From Diploptera punctata (Eukaryota; Arthropoda; Insecta; Blattodea; Blaberidae), in contig JASPKZ010010238.1 of the NCBI GenBank assembly GCA_030220185.1, forward strand, positions 469,501-533,500: 64,000 bases of DNA. Reading direction: 5' to 3'. Within the stretch, counting starts at the first letter, position 1. Each line of letters opens with the position of its first letter. The notes beneath the pieces were generated by a model that ran no database searches, was not told the DNA's origin, and saw nothing but the letters and a program-made list of their open reading frames with translations. A program made the position numbers and the translations under genes. Shown here in pieces: positions 9,036 through 19,453 of this stretch.

Positions 9036-9458
9036 TTTATGTATTAGATTTAAAAAACGTGAGTACATGTATTATTTAAATTTAAATTAAACTCTGTCTA
9101 ATCTTTGTTTCAGTAATTTCATTACATATTTTTTTATATTTACATATTCGCACCTACTTCCATTATGCCTCGACATTGACCATTGGCAGGTTGGAGTACG
9201 ATACATAGAAAGGACATATATTCCCGTACACATTATAATAGGCCAAATGTAAATTTAAATAGTATAGATAGTATAATGTCGACCCGTTACTGTTTTTTTA
9301 AATATGGCAGAGCCAAGATATAACCACATAGGCCTATAACCTGACGTTCGTATTTTTAAAATAAATTGAAAATTAATGCATGATGACGTATTTGTGAGAA
9401 ACTTAAAATTTAATAAATTGTGGTCGAATTTCGACTAGTATTATCTTAATTCGTCCAC
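9036..9458. other. No gene seen
   Basis: AT-rich DNA between the motif array and an S3 SINE. Contains TAGGCCTATAACC-like text common in the window but nothing I can assign. Confidence 0.4.
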
Positions 9459-9785
9459 CGTTGTAGTCTCTAGGTAGCGTGGGTCCGGGTTCGATGCCCT
9501 GTCGGTACAATTTACCTGGGTGAGTTTTTCGGGGGTTTTCCTCGCCTGTATGACATATATCAGAAAACTGTAAGGTCCAAACGGTCTCCGAACATCATCT
9601 GGCCTTCATTTTCTTTTTCAGCTCATTATGTTTAGATTTGGATTAATCTCTCCTGGCGTATCTTTAGCATCAACCACCATATAATTTGGGCAGCGAAATA
9701 CGCCTTCTAGGGGCTCCAACCTCAGAAGTGGGTTACAATATGCTAATGCCAGGAGAGAAATCCAAAATATCGAAACGGCAAATTG
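9459..9785 (+). mobile_element. S3 SINE, tail type 2, divergent
   Basis: Starts GTCCACCGTTGTAGTC with a tRNA-like head: box A around TCTAGGTAGCG, box B GGGTTCGATGCC. A ~20-bp part of the head (anticodon arm) is deleted relative to other copies. The body CTGGGTGAG..TTTTCCTCGCCTGTA..GACA is shared by all S3 copies. The 3' half (CTCTCCTGGCG, CCTCAGAAGTGGGTTACAA, GCCAGGAGAGAAATCC) is shared only with the copy at 38.4 kb. Pol III-type SINE; mobilising LINE unknown. Confidence 0.75.
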
Positions 9786-10330
9786 GTGACATTGAACAAA
9801 AAATTATATATCATCTTAATTGAATTGAGTTTCTTATTATTTTTCTACTTTATTAACCCAGTTGCCTCAAAATACGAGGTAGACTCGCCGGCAGTTAAAT
9901 TACCTTCAACTCAGAAGAAGAGGTACACTAGCTTAACTCTGCTGTTATATATTTTATCACATTTTGTACATCCCTGGGGGGGTAATCTTTTGTTAACATT
10001 TATGAATAGTAGAGGAATGTGTTTTTGCCTTCGCCCTTATGGTGATATGAAGTACCGTTATATTTTGTTTGTTTTGAATTTCTGAAAATATACAGTATAA
10101 TTTACGGTAACATAAGTCCGGTTTCTGGGAAAATGAAATGAACATTTAATCCTGAAGGGAATGTAATCGATACCAATTCTGAATATTTGCTATTACGAAT
10201 GATATTTGTAATATTGTAAGTACCCATGTTGAATGCCTGCATCCATTTTTTTTAATTTTAATAAATATTCAAGACACATTCTGATTCTGCTGTTATAAAT
10301 AATCATTATAATATTTTCAGTAACCAATTT

Positions 10331-10699
10331 TTGGACCAAAGAGAGATGAACAGACAGGTGAATGGAGAAGACTACTAAACAATGAACTACAAGGTCTTTA
10401 TAGGAAGCCAGATATAATAAGAACAGTTAAGTCTCATAGACTGCAATGAGCAGGACATGTTGCGCGTATGGGTAATGAAAGACGTGCATGGAAGCTTCTT
10501 GTAGGAAAGCCAGAGCGAAAACGCCCAGTTGGTAGACCAAGAATGAGGTGGGAGAACAAGATTAACTATGATTTGAGGGAAGTAGATTATACAGGGAATG
10601 ATTGGAAAATATTAGCTCAGGATAGGGATGTATGGAGAGCTTATGTCCGCGCGGCCATAAACTTACGGGTTCGATAGTGCCAGTGAGTAAGTAAGTAAG
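10331..10699 (+). mobile_element. RTE-C LINE 3' fragment with GTAA tail
   Basis: Reads from FGPKRDEQTGEWRRL, across one stop (GCAATGA where Trp is expected), to GHVARMGNERRAWKLLVGKP, GRPRMRWENKIN and DVWRAYVRAAINLRVR with a natural stop. It ends in CAGTGAGTAAGTAAGTAAG. The family recurs at 12, 21.6, 32.8, 34.8, 41.4, 43.8, 50.2 and 51.6 kb, making it the commonest LINE here. 5'-truncated. Confidence 0.85.
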
Positions 10700-10974
10700 A
10701 GAATGTGTTTTTACCTCCCCCCTTATTGTGATCTGGAGTTCCGTTATATTTTGTTTTTTTGAATGTCTGAAAGTAGACAATAAAATATACGGTAACATAA
10801 GCCTGGTTTTTTGGGAAGATGAATTGAACATTTAATCCTGAAGCGAATGGTTTAAATAATCGAGACCTAGTCTCAATATTTGCTGTTAACAACGATTTTT
10901 ATAATATTGTAGGTTCCCTTCAGAATACTTGCATTCATTTTTCAAAATTTTAATAAATACTCAGTTATAAGGGA

Positions 10975-11250
10975 GAAAATGAAGATTGAAGACACTATTT
11001 TAGATTATGTTAAAACTCAGCAATTAAGATGGTACGGACATGTCCAGCGAATGGAAGAGGATCGACTACCAAAATCTGTTTTGGAATGGAAACCTGAGGG
11101 AAGACGAAGCAGAGGAAGACATAAAATCTCCTGGAGTCAGGGAATATGTTTATATATGAAGGAGAAACATCTACAACCAGGAGATTGGATGGTCCGACAA
11201 AATTGGCTATTAGGAATCGGACGATGTCAAAGATATTAATCAACCGATGA
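10975..11250 (+). mobile_element. RTE-D LINE 3' fragment
   Basis: Open frame 10979-11239 gives MKIEDTILDYVKTQQLRWYG, GHVQRMEEDRLPKSVLEW, GRRSRGRHKISWSQGI and a C-terminus ending in RQNWLLGIGRCQRY. The second copy, at 47.6 kb on the minus strand, extends further 5'. The sequence after the stop (ATCAACCGATGATCTATCCA) is shared by both copies, so the 3' end lies near 11250; no long simple-repeat tail. Confidence 0.8.
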
Positions 11251-11360
11251 TCTATCCATGTAAAAATACCCAAGTAATATTCTGAATCTGCTGTTATGAA
11301 TGAGTATTATAATATTTTCAGTATCCATGCTGGATGCCTTCAGAATATTTGCATCGAAAT

Positions 11361-11945
11361 CTTGTCATATTCAAAGATTAAATTTTGTACATTGGCACTT
11401 GTCAGCATTCATGAAGTTAATTCTAGTCGATAGAAGGAGAGGGGATGGCGTATTTATGATGAGCTACGCATAAAAGAAGACTGCAAGACAACATTTAATA
11501 TAGCTAGTGTGTATAAAACAAAGACGCATGATTGGTTATTTACAACAAGGAGCGGGTGTTGTAAAGCGATAAGGCAGTCTAATGTAGGAGAACACTCCCA
11601 TTATACAACTATAAGTTAAAAGATTTAGTATCGTGGGGGAGGAGCATGCTGTATAGTTCGATTGTTGAATAATTCATTGGCAACATGTTCCCTCGGATCG
11701 GGTCATTCTCCTCTAAGTCTGATGGAAAAGAGGGCGCCTTTCTTTTCTCTCGCTGTCTATATTATATTCACCATTACTTAATTTTATGGTAATATATAAT
11801 GATGTTTATACTTTGGGTCCAATTAATCAATTGCAACAAACTCGTAGACCTGTAGCCTATTTGGCAAAGAGACAAATCGAAATTATTTTGAAAAAATTGC
11901 CTTGGTACAAAGAAGGAGGGATATGACAACATATTTTTTTTAATT
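11361..11945. other. No gene seen
   Basis: Nearly 600 bp with no coding frame or recognised repeat. Moderately GC-balanced patches (GGGGGAGGAGCATGCTG, GTTCCCTCGGATCGGG) might be old repeat, but I cannot assign them. Confidence 0.4.
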
Positions 11946-12935
11946 ATAACTAACTCACTAACTCATTGGCACTATCGACCCCGGAGGTTCATGGCCGCGC
12001 GGACATAAGCTCTCCATACATCCCTATCCTGAGCTAATGTTTTCCAATCATCCCCTGTATAGTCCGATCCGATTGAGGGTCTTTCCACTTTTTCAGCGGT
12101 TGCCCTTTTACCAGCCGGCTGCTGGCAATTCACATCCACATGTGTCAATCACAGAGGTAGATGATCAACAGCCAGTGTAGGGGTGACATGTGGTTAGCAT
12201 GTCGAGTCCCCCAGCCGTTATAGCTGGTTCCTCAACCTGGAGCTGCTACTTATTGTAGCTACCCAATTGCCTCACGATGCTGGGTGGGCACCGGTCCCAT
12301 ACTGACCGAAATACCATGAGAAAATTTCTTCCCCCATGGAGACTCGAACCAGCGCAAGTCCCGTAGCTCTGCGCCAAGGCTTCCTACCTTAACCGCTCGG
12401 CTACGGCGCGGGACCCCTGTATAATCTACTTCCTTAAAATTATAGTTAATGTTATTCTCCCATCTCATTCTTAGTCTACCAATTGGGCATTTTCCCTCTG
12501 GTTTTCCTACAAGAAGCTTCCATGCACCTCTTTCATTCCCCATTCGTGCCACATGCCCTGTCCATCGCAGTCTATGAGACTTAACTGTTCTTATTATATC
12601 TGGCTTCCTATAAAAATCATGTAGTTCACTGTTATATAGTCTTCTCCATTCACCTGTCTGTTCATCTCTCTTTGGTCCAAAAATATTCCTAAGAACTTTA
12701 TTCTCAAATACTCTTTCCTCCCTTAAAGTAAGAGTCCATGTTTCGCATCCATATAATATAACGGGTAAAATAATAGTTTTATATATTTTCAGTTTAATGT
12801 TTTTGAAAGGAGTTGGGACATCAAGAGTCTCTGCAATGCATAATTAGCACGTATTTCCAGAGCCTATGTTTAATTTCTTTGTGCATCTCATTCCTATTTG
12901 TGATTATTGTTCCTAGGTATCTGAATTCTGCCCTT
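11946..12935 (-). mobile_element. RTE-C LINE fragment, split by S1 SINE
   Basis: Minus-strand RTE-C. Its 3' GTTA repeat is at 11946-11960. C-terminal codons follow (RAM..., DVWRAYVR, DW.ENIS), then a 349-bp S1 SINE at 12065-12413. The LINE resumes at 12427 and runs through GKPEGKCPIGRLRMRWENN, GHVARMGNERGAWKLL, FGPKRDEQTGEWRRL and LPVILYGCETWTLTLRE to ~12930, its longest 5' reach in this family here. Several frameshifts. The insertion-free site can be rebuilt from other copies and confirms the SINE boundaries. Confidence 0.85.
12065..12413 (-). mobile_element. S1 SINE in RTE-C, 13-bp TSD
   Basis: tRNA-like head at the right end, read on the minus strand: GCGCCGTAGCCGAGCGGTTA (box A TAGCCGAGCGGT) and box B GGTTCGAGTCTCC. 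The body includes GCATCGTGAGGCAATTGG; the 3' end reads AACCGCTGAAAAAGTGGAAA. TSD CCCCTGTATAGTC (12052-12064) against CCCCTGTATAATC (12414-12426), one mismatch. Other copies: 27.18, 57.62 kb and the chimera at 32.3 kb. Its last ~40 bp resemble the end of the LINE coding piece in that chimera, suggesting the LINE that mobilises it. Confidence 0.85.
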
Positions 12936-13350
12936 TTTTAAAATTATACACTTATTAAACAACGTGTTCCATTACAGTTTGTAAGATTAAATGGTTAGCA
13001 TGAATGTTATATATAGTGCGTATTTCTCCCATTGAGTTCAATATTTGTGTTAATGATATTTTGTAACTACTACCATTTGCTATGCTCAGTATATAGCCTT
13101 GTTTAAGGTGTCCCTTTAATGTGAATATTTAACCCATGCCGCAAGTGGGAGTCAATGACCAATCACGACTCAATATATCTTCTTTTACAACCAATCATAG
13201 TCGTCTTTCACTCGATATTTATCAATTAAATTTATCATATTAAAGAAAGCTCTTCCTTTTTAATATTCTGAACAGGTCATAGTATTTTCTTGCAGTGACT
13301 GACTCGCCAAGAATACATCTGCCAGATTATACATATATATATATGTTATG

Positions 13351-13464
13351 ATAAGAAAAATAAATGCCTGGACGGGATTCGAACCCGGATCTCTGAGTCT
13401 GTACCTCAGCGTGATATCCATTACACTACCAGGCGAATCCAATTCAAACACTTATTTTTCTTAT
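13351..13464 (-). mobile_element. tQ element 1: tRNA-like module between TIRs
   Basis: A 16-bp inverted repeat, left ATAAGAAAAATAAATG (13351-13366) and right CACTTATTTTTCTTAT (13449-13464), encloses a tRNA-like sequence on the minus strand (13365-13434). The tRNA 3' end overlaps the left TIR by about two bases; ~15 bp separate its 5' end from the right TIR. It interrupts Rep-P, whose uninterrupted form is at ~26030. TIR with one mismatch. Neither a usual SINE (no A-rich or simple-repeat tail) nor a usual MITE. Confidence 0.75.
13365..13434 (-). tRNA. tRNA-like unit of tQ element 1
   Basis: Minus strand: acceptor GCCTGG/CCAGGC six pairs, D-arm AGTGTAATGGATATCAC, anticodon stem CTGAG/CTCAG with loop GTACAGA (U33 present, ACA at the anticodon position), T-arm GGGTTCGAATCCCG. 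Well-formed, with matching copies at 51.79 and 51.92 kb. Box A and box B are intact, so pol III transcription is plausible. Whether it is ever charged is unknown; ACA would be an unusual Cys anticodon, so I favour a tRNA-derived mobile module. Confidence 0.5.
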
Positions 13465-13480
13465 ATATGTATTATACCCT

Positions 13481-13483
<3 letters not shown>

Positions 13484-13513
<30 letters not shown>
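13484..13513. repeat. (AT)n microsatellite
   Basis: Uninterrupted AT dinucleotides directly right of tQ element 1. Rep-P copy 2 has only a short TATATATA at the homologous place, so the run expanded after or with the insertion. Confidence 0.9.
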
Positions 13514-13516
<3 letters not shown>

Positions 13517-13921
13517 CACGAACGTATACATACATTGCTTGCGGGATATAATAGAAAAACATTCGTAGCAATTGATTATACCACAATAAAAAGAAACCAC
13601 TGTTTGCACTTTCTTAAACATTTTATTTCCCAGGTATTCACATTCCGGAAAAATATAATTTACATCATAGGACATCAGAAATTAATTAATAACCTATAAT
13701 GTTGGTTATAAACAGGTTGACGTGTTTAATTTTTTCTCCGCTAGGGTGCATTCTTACAATAATGCGATCCTTTGGCAATAAATAATATGATTTGGTTGCA
13801 GTGACCAACAAGAGTAACAATCGATTCTCATTTGTTTTCAAACATTGCTTCTCATTTGTTTTCAAACATCGCCGTTTACATTAAATAAATAAATACATAT
13901 TTTCAAATAACTATATTTAAA

Positions 13922-14254
13922 TCATCCACCGCTGTGGAATCGAGGTAGCGTGCTGCCTTGTCACGCAGCGGGCCCGGGTTCGATTATTGGTCAGGACAGG
14001 CTCCTGGGTGAGGTTTTTTCCGGGATTTTTCCTCGCCTGTAAGACAAATGTCAGGAAGCTTAGGACCCAACGGTCCCCGAAAATCATCCGGCCATCATCA
14101 TCCTTATCATTATTATCTTCATCCTTCACCGGTGTGGAAAGCAACGGGAAGCTACCACACCGATAATTCCCTAGTAAAGCTGCAAAGCATAGCATAAAAT
14201 GCTATGATTGCAGCGAAAAACCAGCCCTCGGGCAGAGTTACTATCGATGCATGA
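13922..14254 (+). mobile_element. S3 SINE, tail type 1, TSD-bounded
   Basis: Starts TCATCCACCGCTGTGGAATC; head has box A near GAGGTAGCGTGC and box B GGGTTCGATT (mutated end). Body CTGGGTGAGG, TTCCTCGCCTGTAAGAC; tail type 1 with CATCATC, GTGTGGAAAGCAACGGGAAG, TAAAGCTGCAAAGCATAGC and CTCGGGCAGAGTTACTAT. Direct repeat ATATTTAAA at 13913-13921 and 14255-14263. Sits in Rep-P. Pol III type, non-coding. Confidence 0.8.
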
Positions 14255-14337
14255 ATATTTAAACAATGATTTGTGAGTAAACAGCTTAATTTTATTCGTT
14301 AAATAGTCCTAACACATACCACTCTTGATATCCAAAT

Positions 14338-14527
14338 GAAGGTCATGAATAACAGACAGAAATGGATTGATCATATGGATGTAATGAGTAAGGAGACATA
14401 TCCATTGTTAGCAAGAAATTATCAAGCAAGGGGAAGACGTGATGTTGGAAGACCTAGAAGACGTTGGGCTGATGCATTATGAAGTCGGAACGGGCAATTG
14501 CCTAATCCCTGGAGTGACGATAATGAT
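14338..14527 (+). mobile_element. RTE-G LINE 3' fragment, TSD-bounded
   Basis: Encodes the final codons N.RQKWIDHMD, SKETYPLLARNYQARGRR and GRPRRRWADAL, then the 3' end CGGAACGGGCAATTGCC and a degenerate GAT repeat. TSD GATATCCAAATG (14326-14337) and GATTTCCAAATG (14528-14539), one mismatch. The second copy is at 48.7 kb. Only 190 bp; very strongly 5'-truncated. Confidence 0.85.
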
Positions 14528-14640
14528 GATTTCCAAATGCTCTAGATAAATTCACTCCTCACTTCGTGAGTCTTCAATTTATCGATAATTTGGAAATAAC
14601 TCCTGGCATTACTTGTAATAAAAAAGTTAGTTAAAAGTGT

Positions 14641-15042
14641 ATAACAATTTAAGGAGAAATTGAATGAAGAGGAAGATGGCCTTTGGCCAAGCATTCTCAG
14701 ATCTAGGGCCGAGAATAAGCTATGTTCACCGAAGATTGATCGAAAATGTATTAAGACGGTTTCGCTTCATAAGTTAATTGTTTGACTAGTTTCCTCCCTT
14801 CGAGTGCTGGTCAGTTTCGTGCTCCATTCATTAAAGTTTGCTGAATTGGTGCAAAGTGAAAATTCTGACTGTCTAATCTCAACCATCTATACAACTAAAG
14901 AAAGGAATTATATCATTAATCACTCATTGATACTAATACAAAATTAGGCATACTTTTGCATACGTTTAGAACTGTACACTTTATCTCCAATTAAAATAAT
15001 ATTAGTTGGAAATTGTAATTTCTTTTCGTACTCCACATATAC
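14641..15042. other. No gene seen
   Basis: About 400 bp with no supported feature. GGAAGATGGCCTTTGGCC is a small palindrome-like patch; no coding frame. Confidence 0.4.
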
Positions 15043-15425
15043 CTTCATCATCATCATCATCAAGGTATGGGCCTGTTGGCCCGTTCCGCTCCCCGGTGCA
15101 CTATATGCTGCAGGTGCAGGTCGTCTTTTCAACGACGTTTTGGTCTTCCTACATTTCGTCGGCCTAGAGGCTTATAATGAAGCACCTGTTTTGATAAACG
15201 ATTATTTGGCATTCTTTGTATATGTTCAAACCAATTACGTTTATTTGTGTGTATTCTCCCGTTTATATTATTTATTTGTAATTCATCTCTGATATCTTGA
15301 CTTCTCTTTTGATCTCTTAGAGATACTCCTGCAACTGATCTGAGAAATCTCATTTCTATTGTCTCAATTTTATTTTTATCAGAGATCGTTAAAGATTTTG
15401 GTGATACAACTTTTAACAAAGCTGT
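15043..15425 (-). mobile_element. RTE-E LINE 3' fragment with GAT tail
   Basis: Minus-strand frame 15129-15419: KNKIETIEMRFLRSVAGVSL, then IRDELQINN, NWFEHIQRMPNNRLSKQVLH and GRRNVGRPKRR. The frame is followed by CGGAACGGGCCAACAGGCCC and a GAT repeat at 15046-15061. 5'-truncated near 15425. A single copy in the window. Confidence 0.8.
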
Positions 15426-15499
15426 TCATCTGAGCCTCATTTATTGACTCTAGAAGATCTTAACGATCTCATACGAGATTTAAAATTATCCAAAAACTA

Positions 15500-15672
15500 G
15501 TCTGAAATGCTTGGTTCCCGGATAAAACGATGGGATCTCTCGGAAACCTTGCATGATGGAGAAACCCCGATATCAAATTTGAATTCAGGAGAAAAAATAC
15601 AATGAAAATCACATATTCTTCTTTCTGAGACAAGACAAAAAGTTTATTTTATGTTGCTGAGTGTAATCGTAC
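15500..15672 (+). mobile_element. MITE-2 right-end fragment
   Basis: Partial copy: TCTCTCGGAAACCTTGC, GATGGAGAAACCCC, GAATTCAGGAGAAAAAATAC, TCACATATTCTTCTTTCTGAG, ending TGCTGAGTGTAATC, the degenerate right TIR. The left two-thirds of the element are missing. Confidence 0.75.
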
Positions 15673-15677
15673 AGGAA

Positions 15678-15762
15678 ACTTGTTCCGACCGAGGATCGAA
15701 CCAGGGCTCTATGCGTATGAGGTGACGACACTGCCCCAAGACCACAATGGTGTGCCATTAAT
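15678..15762 (-). mobile_element. tRNA-derived SINE head, unassigned
   Basis: Minus strand reads box A-like TGTGGTCTTGGGGCAGTGTC and box B CTGGTTCGATCCTCGG. The spacing suits a tRNA-derived promoter. It does not match S1-S5. No body or tail can be defined. Confidence 0.45.
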
Positions 15763-16365
15763 TATTTGATAAATGTTTATAATCAAGAATCCAAATTAAA
15801 TGTTATTCTAAAATAGACTAATATATCCCGATGTTTTCTTGTAGTTATGGAATGTTTCACTCATAACATAATTGGGTCTTGTTATATGTTGTTATTGCTG
15901 TACAATTCTGTTATAGAACAAAGTTAGATGCAGGCTATGATTGTAAAGCCTGTAAGAGTTTTAAGCAAAATCTGTTTTTCAACATAATGTAATTATGGAG
16001 TAGACTGTGGTGCTTTGCCTAACTCCATCCATGTGGACTGACTGACATGATCCTGTGGGAAAATGAGGGTGCGCAATCCCGGTAACTTCACAGGATTAGA
16101 CCTGCTTCTGACGGAGGTCACTAAAGCTGATTAGAAATCTGGAGACTGACTGCGATGGTGGGTTACATACTGCATTAAAGAGTAAGTTAACAGCTGTCCG
16201 ACTGGTTCATCTTTAAACATTTATCAGAGAGAGTAATTCCATTTCTTTGAAGCTGCATATAGCCGCATCTATTTTAGACAATAATATATTACGTTGTGAG
16301 GTTGGGAAGTGCTTTTTACAGAAGAGAGAAAATGTTTAAAAACCTCGCTATCCCTCGGTTTTTAC
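15763..16365. other. No gene seen
   Basis: Roughly 600 bp. The stretch 16000-16200 (CATGTGGACTGACTGACATG, GACGGAGGTCACTAAAGC) is closer to balanced composition and may be an old repeat; nothing coding. Confidence 0.4.
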
Positions 16366-16556
16366 ACGCTTTATATTAGCTTGACCTGTATCTATCTATC
16401 TATCTATCTTTCAACGCGATTTTCATCCACTTAAAATCATTGGATCGACTTGAAACTTTGTATATTTGTAGAGGACCCGTGAGAATACAATAATGTCATA
16501 TTTATTAAACATTTACTCGCTTCTGTAAAACACCTCACAAACGTGTGTTGTACATT
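16366..16556 (+). repeat. Rep-Z leader copy with short TATC run
   Basis: Matches the Rep-Z leader: ACACGCTTTATATTAGCTTG, ACCTG, then four or five TATC units (16391-16409), TTTCAACGCGATTTTCATCC, ACTTAAAATCATTGGATCGA. No tRNA-Tyr-like unit or fold-back follows; instead a MITE-1 copy starts at 16561. Confidence 0.75.
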
Positions 16557-16560
16557 ATTC

Positions 16561-17018
16561 TTTACGCGATGGTATTTTCAAAACAATAAATAATAGTAAA
16601 ATAATAACATTTTTGGAAATATTTGCGTTCATTTTAAACAACTGACTAACGTTAACAAATGGGCAATGTTTATTAGTTGAGACTATAGCAGGCCGTGACA
16701 CAAATCAGTAATAAAATGGCTGCAAGTACGTATTTTTTGTTTTATATCGTTTCAAATAAAATTCAGTTAATTTAAAATACAGTGATTTGTTACGTATAAT
16801 GTATATAAACACTACCATTTGGATATATTTTTATATATAGCCCTACATTGTACGTAGTATACATAAAGGGCAGTAGTTTTACTTCCCGCACGAGATTTGT
16901 AATATATAACATTACAGGATAGTTATTTAGATTAGCAACCACGTAATGTAGGAAGTTGAACTTTCAATCATGGTCGCCATTGCTGTAAGTACAACAAAAC
17001 GCACTGTCGTGCAAAAAA
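16561..17018 (-). mobile_element. MITE-1 copy 2, inverted
   Basis: Reverse complement of MITE-1: ACGCGATGGT at the left, interior GAACGCAAATATTT complement, GTACGTAGTATACATA and AACTTTCAATCATGGTCGCC, right end CACTGTCGTGCAAAAAA. Same order and spacing as copy 1, without insertions. Left TIR has a GCGC to ACGC change. Non-coding. Confidence 0.75.
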
Positions 17019-17355
17019 TATGTGTTCTTTCTAACAAATTCAATTCATTTTACATGAAAAATTGACTCATTTTTAGATAACATCTAAAAAGTATTATTAT
17101 TTTAATGGTTCAGTTGTATGTTATTGTAGATTAATTGCTAGAATAGGAAATATCATATGTGTATAATTCTCTTGGGCATTATTCCGCATTAACAACGTTA
17201 TATTATGCCTGCTATTTTATATTTAAAATGTACCCTTTCCGTGACACGATGGAAGGGTCGTCCCAGCATCTAATGGAAATGAGTACCAGAAGGTTGTTCT
17301 AGAGGAAGAGGCGGCCGTTGAGCAGGAGTAACAACCCGGCTGTCATCAAGTGCCG

Positions 17356-17904
17356 ATAACACTGAGCTACAAAAAATATACTTTTTTTGTCTCAGAAAGA
17401 AAAATATGTGATTCTGATAGTATTTTTTCTCCTGAATTCAAATATGATATCGGTGTTTCTCCATCACGCAAGGTTTCCGAGAGACAGGTATTTATAATTT
17501 CACACTTTAATATTTTCTACATTCGTAACTACACAATATTCGAACGTTCGGACTCGCCTAGAAAGTAACAAATGACGATTTTCTGCTATATTTCGCCTGT
17601 GGAGAATGCCTCTTGATGATACAACAATAAGGGGCCAGCATATTAGGATTCCATTTGCCTTGATATCTCTTTTCCATAGCTGAAATCTCCTGAGTTAGCT
17701 CATTTGGTTTGATTTTACAATGGGCAAATGGACGACAAAACGTTTATTAAAAATAATTATTTAAATCCATTAATTGAAATCGAAATAAGAAAAACTGTGA
17801 GTGATGGAGAAATTTCGAATATTTTTTTGAAAACACGATAAAAAACTGCATTAAGTACAACTATAGGTACTCATGAGACAAAAATCATGTTGACCAATGT
17901 TATT
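17356..17904 (-). mobile_element. MITE-2 copy with C-terminal ORF remnant, inverted
   Basis: 549 bp between ATAACACTGAGC at the left and GACCAATGTTAT at the right, inverted and imperfect TIRs. On the minus strand the middle encodes a short peptide end beginning EISAMEKRYQGKWNPNML, followed by the frame to a stop; here frameshifts affect the middle. TA flanks the TIRs on both sides, fitting a TA target or TIRs starting with TA. Related copies at 37.2, 38.0, 44.9 and 55.9 kb. The peptide resembles a C-terminus that I have seen repeatedly in arthropod transposon-linked proteins, superfamily not known to me. Confidence 0.75.
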
Positions 17905-18896
17905 ATTCCATATTCGCGGCATATTTGTGGAAAATATCCCCCGCGAATAAGTAGCTTCTACTGTAGGCCTATATATATATAATATAAATACATATTTTAT
18001 ATAAATATCTTAACAAATTATATTGACCTTGATGGTGAAGAGTCCATAAATCATATTGAAATAACTTTTTACTTTTCACTTGTACGTTGTATGTAGTTCC
18101 GAGAAAGTTTAATTTATTTTCTTATCATCTAGTTATTAGAAATTAAACTACTGTCGGAATATTAAACTACAGGACGTGTGTTTTCAACATTGCCAAAACA
18201 AAAGCTGAAGTTTTACAGTAGGTGTTTGCAATGCTGGCTATACAATTGTGGAAATGAAAGTGGACAAGCTGTGTGTTGTTTTTATTGTCAACAGATGGGT
18301 TTCAATATCCTGCTCGAGCGATGTTTATTTCATAATAGCCATTGTGACCACAAAAAAAAATACATCGACATGTTTCTATAGAATTAAAATAGGGATGCAG
18401 AATCAACCATTCATTACAACATCTCTCAATCAATGTCACTTGAGTGTCATAAATTCGTGTCAGAAAAGAAATATTTGTAATGTACTAGATACGTTGTGAA
18501 GGGAACGTTTAATCCTTGGATGGTTTTTAAAGATAGCAATAAACGCAGACTTCAATAAATAAATTAATTAATCCAGCCTTTCAGTTCTCTCCCTATCGTT
18601 AATGTATGGAATTTATGAAAGCTCTGCGAGAGCCTATGTATGTGGAACTCTAAAATAATTTAGTTTTTATTCTGAACATTTTTCTTTTCATTTAAGAGCC
18701 CCACCACCATCCCCCTGGGTTTCCTCGGCCTTAATGTCCATATCTCCAGGTCTGCTCTTGTCGCTGTTTATTATCTAGCGTGATTTATTTATTTAATTCA
18801 TTATACTTTTACAGAGTGCGGCTAGTTGAAACTTATTCTAAGGTGTTTACAGCTATATTACACTATGGTTTGTTAATCTAATTTTCTTTCTTATAC
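17905..18896. other. No gene seen
   Basis: About 1 kb. Two overlapping open frames (18178-18381, 18248-18499) contain several Cys codons but no recognisable motif, no conserved copy and no splice context; I treat them as chance. The stretch 18600-18800 is less AT-rich and unassigned. Confidence 0.4.
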
Positions 18897-18909
18897 AATG
18901 TAATAATTA

Positions 18910-19453
18910 ATCAATTGAGTTGGTGTTTACTTGATGAAAATCCATATTTATTAATTAAATAAAAATAAAACGTAGTTTTATTTGATTTTCATATTTATTA
19001 TATAATTCAGTGACAGCTGTTTCGGTACACTGTACCTTCTTCAGACGTGTTAACAAATTATGAATTGTGTTCCAACTGATCTAAGCAACAATACAACAAT
19101 ATTTATTTAAATTTTTTAATTTAACAAAGGGGATTCATTCAAATCAAGTTGAGAATTTAACAGTTTTTTACTACTTTTAAATTTATTAATTTCTACAGCC
19201 TCCAAAAGATCTAACTTCTTACCCTTATCACAAATATGTAAAATTTCAAAATTTGGATCGAAACAATGATTAAATTGGAATAGGTGGTTAGCATATTTTG
19301 AATTTTCTAAATTTCTGTTATACGCTCTCATGTGTTCCTTTATCCGAGAGATAAAAGGTCTACCAGTTTGTCCTATATAGACATTGTCAACAGCTGTCAC
19401 TGAATTATATAATAAATATGAAAATCAAATAAAACTACGTTTTATTTTTATTT
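18910..19453 (-). mobile_element. Penelope-like element 3' remnant, GIY-YIG, with inverted flanks
   Basis: Minus-strand frame 19400-19116 encodes VYIGQTGRPFISRIKEHMRA and SKYANHLFQFNHCFD, then FEILHICDKGKKLDLLEAVE, matching the GIY-YIG endonuclease C-terminus of Penelope-like retroelements (the Y-I-G, Arg and Glu-His set is visible). Downstream is CTGAAGAAGGTACAGTGTAC, usual near their 3' end. A 67-bp perfect inverted repeat (18955-19021 and 19389-19455) brackets it. A 13-bp direct repeat, AATGTAATAATTA, at 18897-18909 and 19454-19466 is the TSD. RT is absent. Confidence 0.8.

Larger units (their letters stand above)
10010..11360. repeat. Local repeat units alternating with two LINE fragments
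   Basis: Related segments occur at ~10010-10330, 10700-10965 and 11278-11360. Shared text includes GGAATGTGTTTTT, CGTTATATTTTGTTT, GGTAACATAAG, GAACATTTAATCCTGAAG, ATTATAATATTTTCAG and GCATTC/GCATCC lines. Two LINE fragments of different families sit exactly between units: RTE-C (10331-10699) and RTE-D (10975-11250). An open frame at 9783-10085 overlaps the first unit but has no similarity I recognise and is not conserved in the later unit. Confidence 0.6.
13117..14640 (+). repeat. Rep-P copy 1, interrupted three times
   Basis: Non-coding repeat of about 715 bp, seen whole in inverse orientation at 25546-26262. Shared text includes GGGAGTCAATGACCAATCACG near the left, AATTGATTATACCAC, CACTGTTTGCACTTTCTTAA, GGTTGCAGTGAC and, at the right, CACTTCGTGAGTC with ATCGATAATTTGG. 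Guests here: tQ (13351-13464) with an AT repeat, S3 (13922-14254) and RTE-G (14338-14527). A ~34-bp repeat TTCTCATTTGTTTTCAAACAT is doubled at 13826-13870. Transposon class unknown; I could not find TIRs. Confidence 0.65.

Noticed and set aside
9783..10085. 100-codon open frame with a hydrophobic N-terminus resembling a signal peptide
   Set aside because: Lies at the junction of an S3 tail and a local repeat unit; the related unit at 10.7 kb does not preserve the frame, and AT-rich DNA often gives hydrophobic starts.
18178..18499. Cys-rich open frames suggesting a zinc-binding or secreted peptide
   Set aside because: Cys spacing has no known pattern, no signal peptide, no conserved copy, and overlapping frames both appear open by chance.
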